Of a stretch of DNA of 24,552 bases, positions 21,949 to 24,552 are shown one piece after another. Numbering within the stretch: position 1 is the stretch's first letter; every line of letters begins with the position of its first letter. Source of the stretch: CALEUX01 sp037439945 (GTDB taxonomy: Bacteria; Bacteroidota; Bacteroidia; Bacteroidales; Marinilabiliaceae); assembly GCA_037439945.1 (NCBI GenBank), contig JBBIVA010000046.1:1-24552 (forward strand), given 5' to 3'. Below the pieces are notes generated by a model. The model was not told the origin of the DNA. It searched no databases and saw only the letters and a program-made list of their open reading frames with translations. The translations under genes and the position numbers were made by a program.

Positions 21949-24345
21949 ATGTTTAAAAGAATAGTTTTTGGCTTTTTACTGTTATTGGGGTCAGCAAAGT
22001 TAATATCTCAGGAGAAATTATTTTTCACCCTGATAAACTCAAAAACTCAGGAACCTGTGCCATTTGCAAACATTTTATTTGGAAATCAACTTGAAGGTAC
22101 AATGAGCGACATTAATGGTAAGTTTGACCTTGAATTAAATAAAAAGATATCTACAATTAGAATAAGCTGTTTGGGTTACAACACACTTAATTTAACTACT
22201 TCAAATTTAAACAACAATGAAGTAATAAACCTTGAACCCATAAATATTGAATTGTCGCAGGTAAATATAACTCCTGGTAAAAACCCTGCCCTGACAATAA
22301 TGGAAAATGTTTATAAAAACAGAAATATAAACAATCCTGACAAAGCTCTGGATTACTCATGCATAGTTTACCATAAAATGGCTTTTTTTCTTGATATTCC
22401 TGATTCAGTAAAAAAAGCGCCCGGTAAAGAAAAAAACAAACTTATAGAGTTTAACAGGAATAATTACATGTTACTAATTGAATCGGTTTCTGAAAAAAAC
22501 CATATTGCTCCTGAAAAAACGAACGAAAAACTAATAACCGGCAGGGTAAGCGGTTTAGAACAACCGGTACTAGCATTGTTGCCCGCTCAGATTCAACCCT
22601 TCTCATTTTACCAGGATCATATATTGTTACTTAATACTGAATTTATTAACCCTATCTCACAAATTGGGTTAAAACAATATTTCTTCCTTCTTGAAGATAC
22701 TCTATTAAATGAAAAAGGCGATACCTTGTTTTACATTTCATTTAAACCCCGAAAACATTCAACCATCAAGGGTATGAAGGGCTCAATGCATATCCACGCT
22801 CCTTCGAGTGCCATAAAAACAGTTAATGCAGAAACTATTCAGGAACAAAGCTCAATTATGCTTGCCATTGTACAAAACTATGAACAAATAGATGGCAACA
22901 ATTGGTTTCCCGACCAACTTGAAAGCAGGCTAAGGATTAGCAAAACTGTTACAGGCCAAACATTTCCCTATCCTTTAATTGGAACCGGAAAAAGCATTGT
23001 TACGGGTATTAATATCAATCCCACCTTTAACAAAAAAGAGTTCACCAATATAAAATTTATTGATGAAACAACAAACCAGGATTTGCCTCCATTAAACAAT
23101 TACAGGTTCCATCCTCTTTCTGCAAAAGATTCAGCAACATATCACGTAATTGACAGTATTGGCATGAAACTAAAGTTTGATGCCATGATCAACTTTCAGA
23201 AAAATATTATTGAAGGTTACATCCCCCTGGGGTATTTTAAGCTGGATGTAAAAAAAATATTTGATATAAACCATTACGAAGGTCTGAGATTAGGCATTGG
23301 TGCATGGACAAGTGAAAAAATTTCAAATAAAATATCAACAGGTGGTTACTACACAAGAAGTTTAAAATCAGAAGATGATAACTACGGAACTGGAATAAGA
23401 TATAATTTCAGTAAAAAATTGCAGCGCGAATTTGAGATTATTTGGCAAACCTGTTTAAAAGAAGTTGGTAGTTTTACTTTTTTAGATGGCTATACACCAT
23501 CATCCCAGGAACGATTTAAGAAACATGCAATTGCGAACATGGACCACGGTACTTATTTCTCAACATCCTTTAAAACAAGACTTTTACAATATTTTAAAAC
23601 CGAATTATCATACCAATACGAAGATGTAAAACCAGTAATTGCATACCCCTTTAATGCAGTATCTCAACTCATTGAGCCTTATTTCACAAACCATGAGTAC
23701 ATATTTAAAATAAGGTGGGCACATAAAGAAACCTTTGTTTATTCACACTTTGGGCTAACATCAAATGGGACCAAAAATCCTGTTATATGGGCTAATTTTA
23801 CTGTTGGGAATGGTAAGGGTCCAGAAAATTTCAATTATAAAAAATTAGAGGGCCAAATTGAAAAAACCTTTAGAACCTTTCACTCATCAAAAGCAATCAT
23901 CAGGGTTCAAGCAGGCCATATTTCAGGAAACTTACCTGCCACCAAATTATATAGTGCATTTGGAACTAACTATAAAAATTCAAGCCTGGAAACACCGTTT
24001 TACTTTGCAACAATGTACCCAAATGAATTTGCAGCAACCCAATTTACTTCAGTTTATTTACGAAACACTTTTTTTACCCGTATAAATAAGCCCGGTAAAT
24101 TTAAACCAGAAATTACTATTTCCTCGTCATTTGGAATTAGCGACCTTAATAATAAATTATTATATAACAATAATTTACAAACATTTAATAAAGGTTTCTA
24201 CGAGTCCGGAATTTACTTTGGAAATCTTGCCAGAATGTTTATATTCAAATATGGTATCGCTGTCCATTACCGGTATGGACCTTATAAACTTCCAAAAGAA
24301 ATTGATAATTGGGCCTTTAAAATCGGACTTGAAATTGGGCTATAA
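21949..24345 (+). CDS. DUF5686 / CarboxypepD_reg-like outer-membrane beta-barrel protein
   Basis: A 798-residue outer-membrane protein. A signal peptide (about residues 1-20, ending L-I-S-Q) precedes a carboxypeptidase-regulatory-like beta-sandwich (about 22-105) with T-Q-E-P-V-P-F-A-N-I, G-T-M-S-D-I-N-G-K-F-D-L and I-S-C-L-G-Y-N-T, the fold also found at the N-terminus of SusC-type transporters. A long DUF5686 region follows; the C-terminal half alternates aromatic and polar residues as in a beta-barrel (for example G-G-Y-Y-T-R-S and R-Y-N-F-S-K-K) and ends G-L-E-I-G-L. There is no TonB-dependent plug, so it is not a SusC. The family is widespread in Bacteroidota, with no defined function. 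The gene is 140 bases downstream of the pseudouridine synthase and probably has its own promoter. Confidence 0.88.
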   Translation: MFKRIVFGFLLLLGSAKLISQEKLFFTLINSKTQEPVPFANILFGNQLEGTMSDINGKFDLELNKKISTIRISCLGYNTLNLTTSNLNNNEVINLEPINIELSQVNITPGKNPALTIMENVYKNRNINNPDKALDYSCIVYHKMAFFLDIPDSVKKAPGKEKNKLIEFNRNNYMLLIESVSEKNHIAPEKTNEKLITGRVSGLEQPVLALLPAQIQPFSFYQDHILLLNTEFINPISQIGLKQYFFLLEDTLLNEKGDTLFYISFKPRKHSTIKGMKGSMHIHAPSSAIKTVNAETIQEQSSIMLAIVQNYEQIDGNNWFPDQLESRLRISKTVTGQTFPYPLIGTGKSIVTGININPTFNKKEFTNIKFIDETTNQDLPPLNNYRFHPLSAKDSATYHVIDSIGMKLKFDAMINFQKNIIEGYIPLGYFKLDVKKIFDINHYEGLRLGIGAWTSEKISNKISTGGYYTRSLKSEDDNYGTGIRYNFSKKLQREFEIIWQTCLKEVGSFTFLDGYTPSSQERFKKHAIANMDHGTYFSTSFKTRLLQYFKTELSYQYEDVKPVIAYPFNAVSQLIEPYFTNHEYIFKIRWAHKETFVYSHFGLTSNGTKNPVIWANFTVGNGKGPENFNYKKLEGQIEKTFRTFHSSKAIIRVQAGHISGNLPATKLYSAFGTNYKNSSLETPFYFATMYPNEFAATQFTSVYLRNTFFTRINKPGKFKPEITISSSFGISDLNNKLLYNNNLQTFNKGFYESGIYFGNLARMFIFKYGIAVHYRYGPYKLPKEIDNWAFKIGLEIGL

Positions 24346-24502
24346 AACCTTCAAAAAAGGCATTTAAAACTGGTAAATAATTCAAGTTGTATAGGCTTTA
24401 TGCGTAACCGTTACCCCTAATTGTGTTGTTCAACCAATTTTATCCGCAAATAAAATGTAATTCAGCTTTATTGTGTTCTTACCTTTAAACTATAATAAAA
24501 CT

Positions 24503-24534
24503 AAAAAAACCGACCATATATGGCCCGGATTTTT
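24503..24534. terminator. possible bidirectional terminator near window end
   Basis: An A-run (24503-24509), an imperfect stem around the palindrome CCATATATGG with flanking CCG/CGG, then a T-run (24530-24534). It could end transcription from either side. It lies about 160 bases after the DUF5686 stop; the stem has a mismatch and a bulge. The bases between 24346 and 24502 show no gene. Confidence 0.45.
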
Positions 24535-24552
24535 AAAATTGGCGGCGACCGG

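Noticed and set aside
1..24552. CRISPR array, tRNA/rRNA, insertion sequence or phage genes
   Set aside because: Searched by eye for regular direct repeats, tRNA-like T-loop sequence and transposase/integrase motifs; none found. Small tRNA-like elements could escape reading without a tool.

Overview
The window looks like ordinary chromosome from a member of the Bacteroidota, probably class Bacteroidia (Bacteroidales/Marinilabiliales-like). The evidence is AT-rich DNA, almost no Shine-Dalgarno sequences, several upstream TAnnTTTG boxes of the Bacteroidota -7 type, lipoproteins with acidic residues after the lipobox cysteine, and family-typical genes: a CarboxypepD_reg/DUF5686 outer-membrane protein, a DUF2807 head-GIN protein, a GEGNGG-type phosphoglucosamine mutase and a group B [FeFe]-hydrogenase. 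I see no tRNA, rRNA, insertion sequence, integrase, CRISPR array or phage gene.

Layout. 1-2150: thioredoxin (-) divergent from a CCA-adding-type nucleotidyltransferase with an HD domain (+), ending at a hairpin terminator. 2180-3725: an acidic-start lipoprotein (-), then the decayed remains of a DUF4130/TIGR03915 DNA-metabolism gene (-) interrupted by an in-frame amber codon. 3940-8000: a monomeric group B [FeFe]-hydrogenase (+) whose 3' end overlaps a convergent endonuclease/exonuclease/phosphatase protein (-), followed by a beta-helix lipoprotein (-). 8220-10911: an AI-2E-family permease (+), convergent with a DUF2807 lipoprotein (-), then a small membrane-anchored protein (-) carrying four WM-x5-W repeats. 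11154-12143: malate dehydrogenase (-) with a clear terminator. 12144-13025: a long non-coding stretch with a foldable segment and the terminator of the next operon. 13026-18823: a four-gene (-) efflux operon in the order adaptor, MacB/FtsX-type permease, TolC-like channel, second adaptor. 19002-20387: phosphoglucosamine mutase (-). 20969-24345: RluB-type pseudouridine synthase (+) and a DUF5686 outer-membrane barrel (+).

Most genes are housekeeping or cell-envelope functions. The clearest multi-gene unit is the efflux operon, which should form an inner membrane-periplasm-outer membrane conduit. It encodes two paralogous adaptors but no ATP-binding subunit inside the window. The best candidates for something under-described are the WM-repeat protein and this two-adaptor, ATPase-less operon. 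I found no strong evidence of a wholly new multi-gene system.
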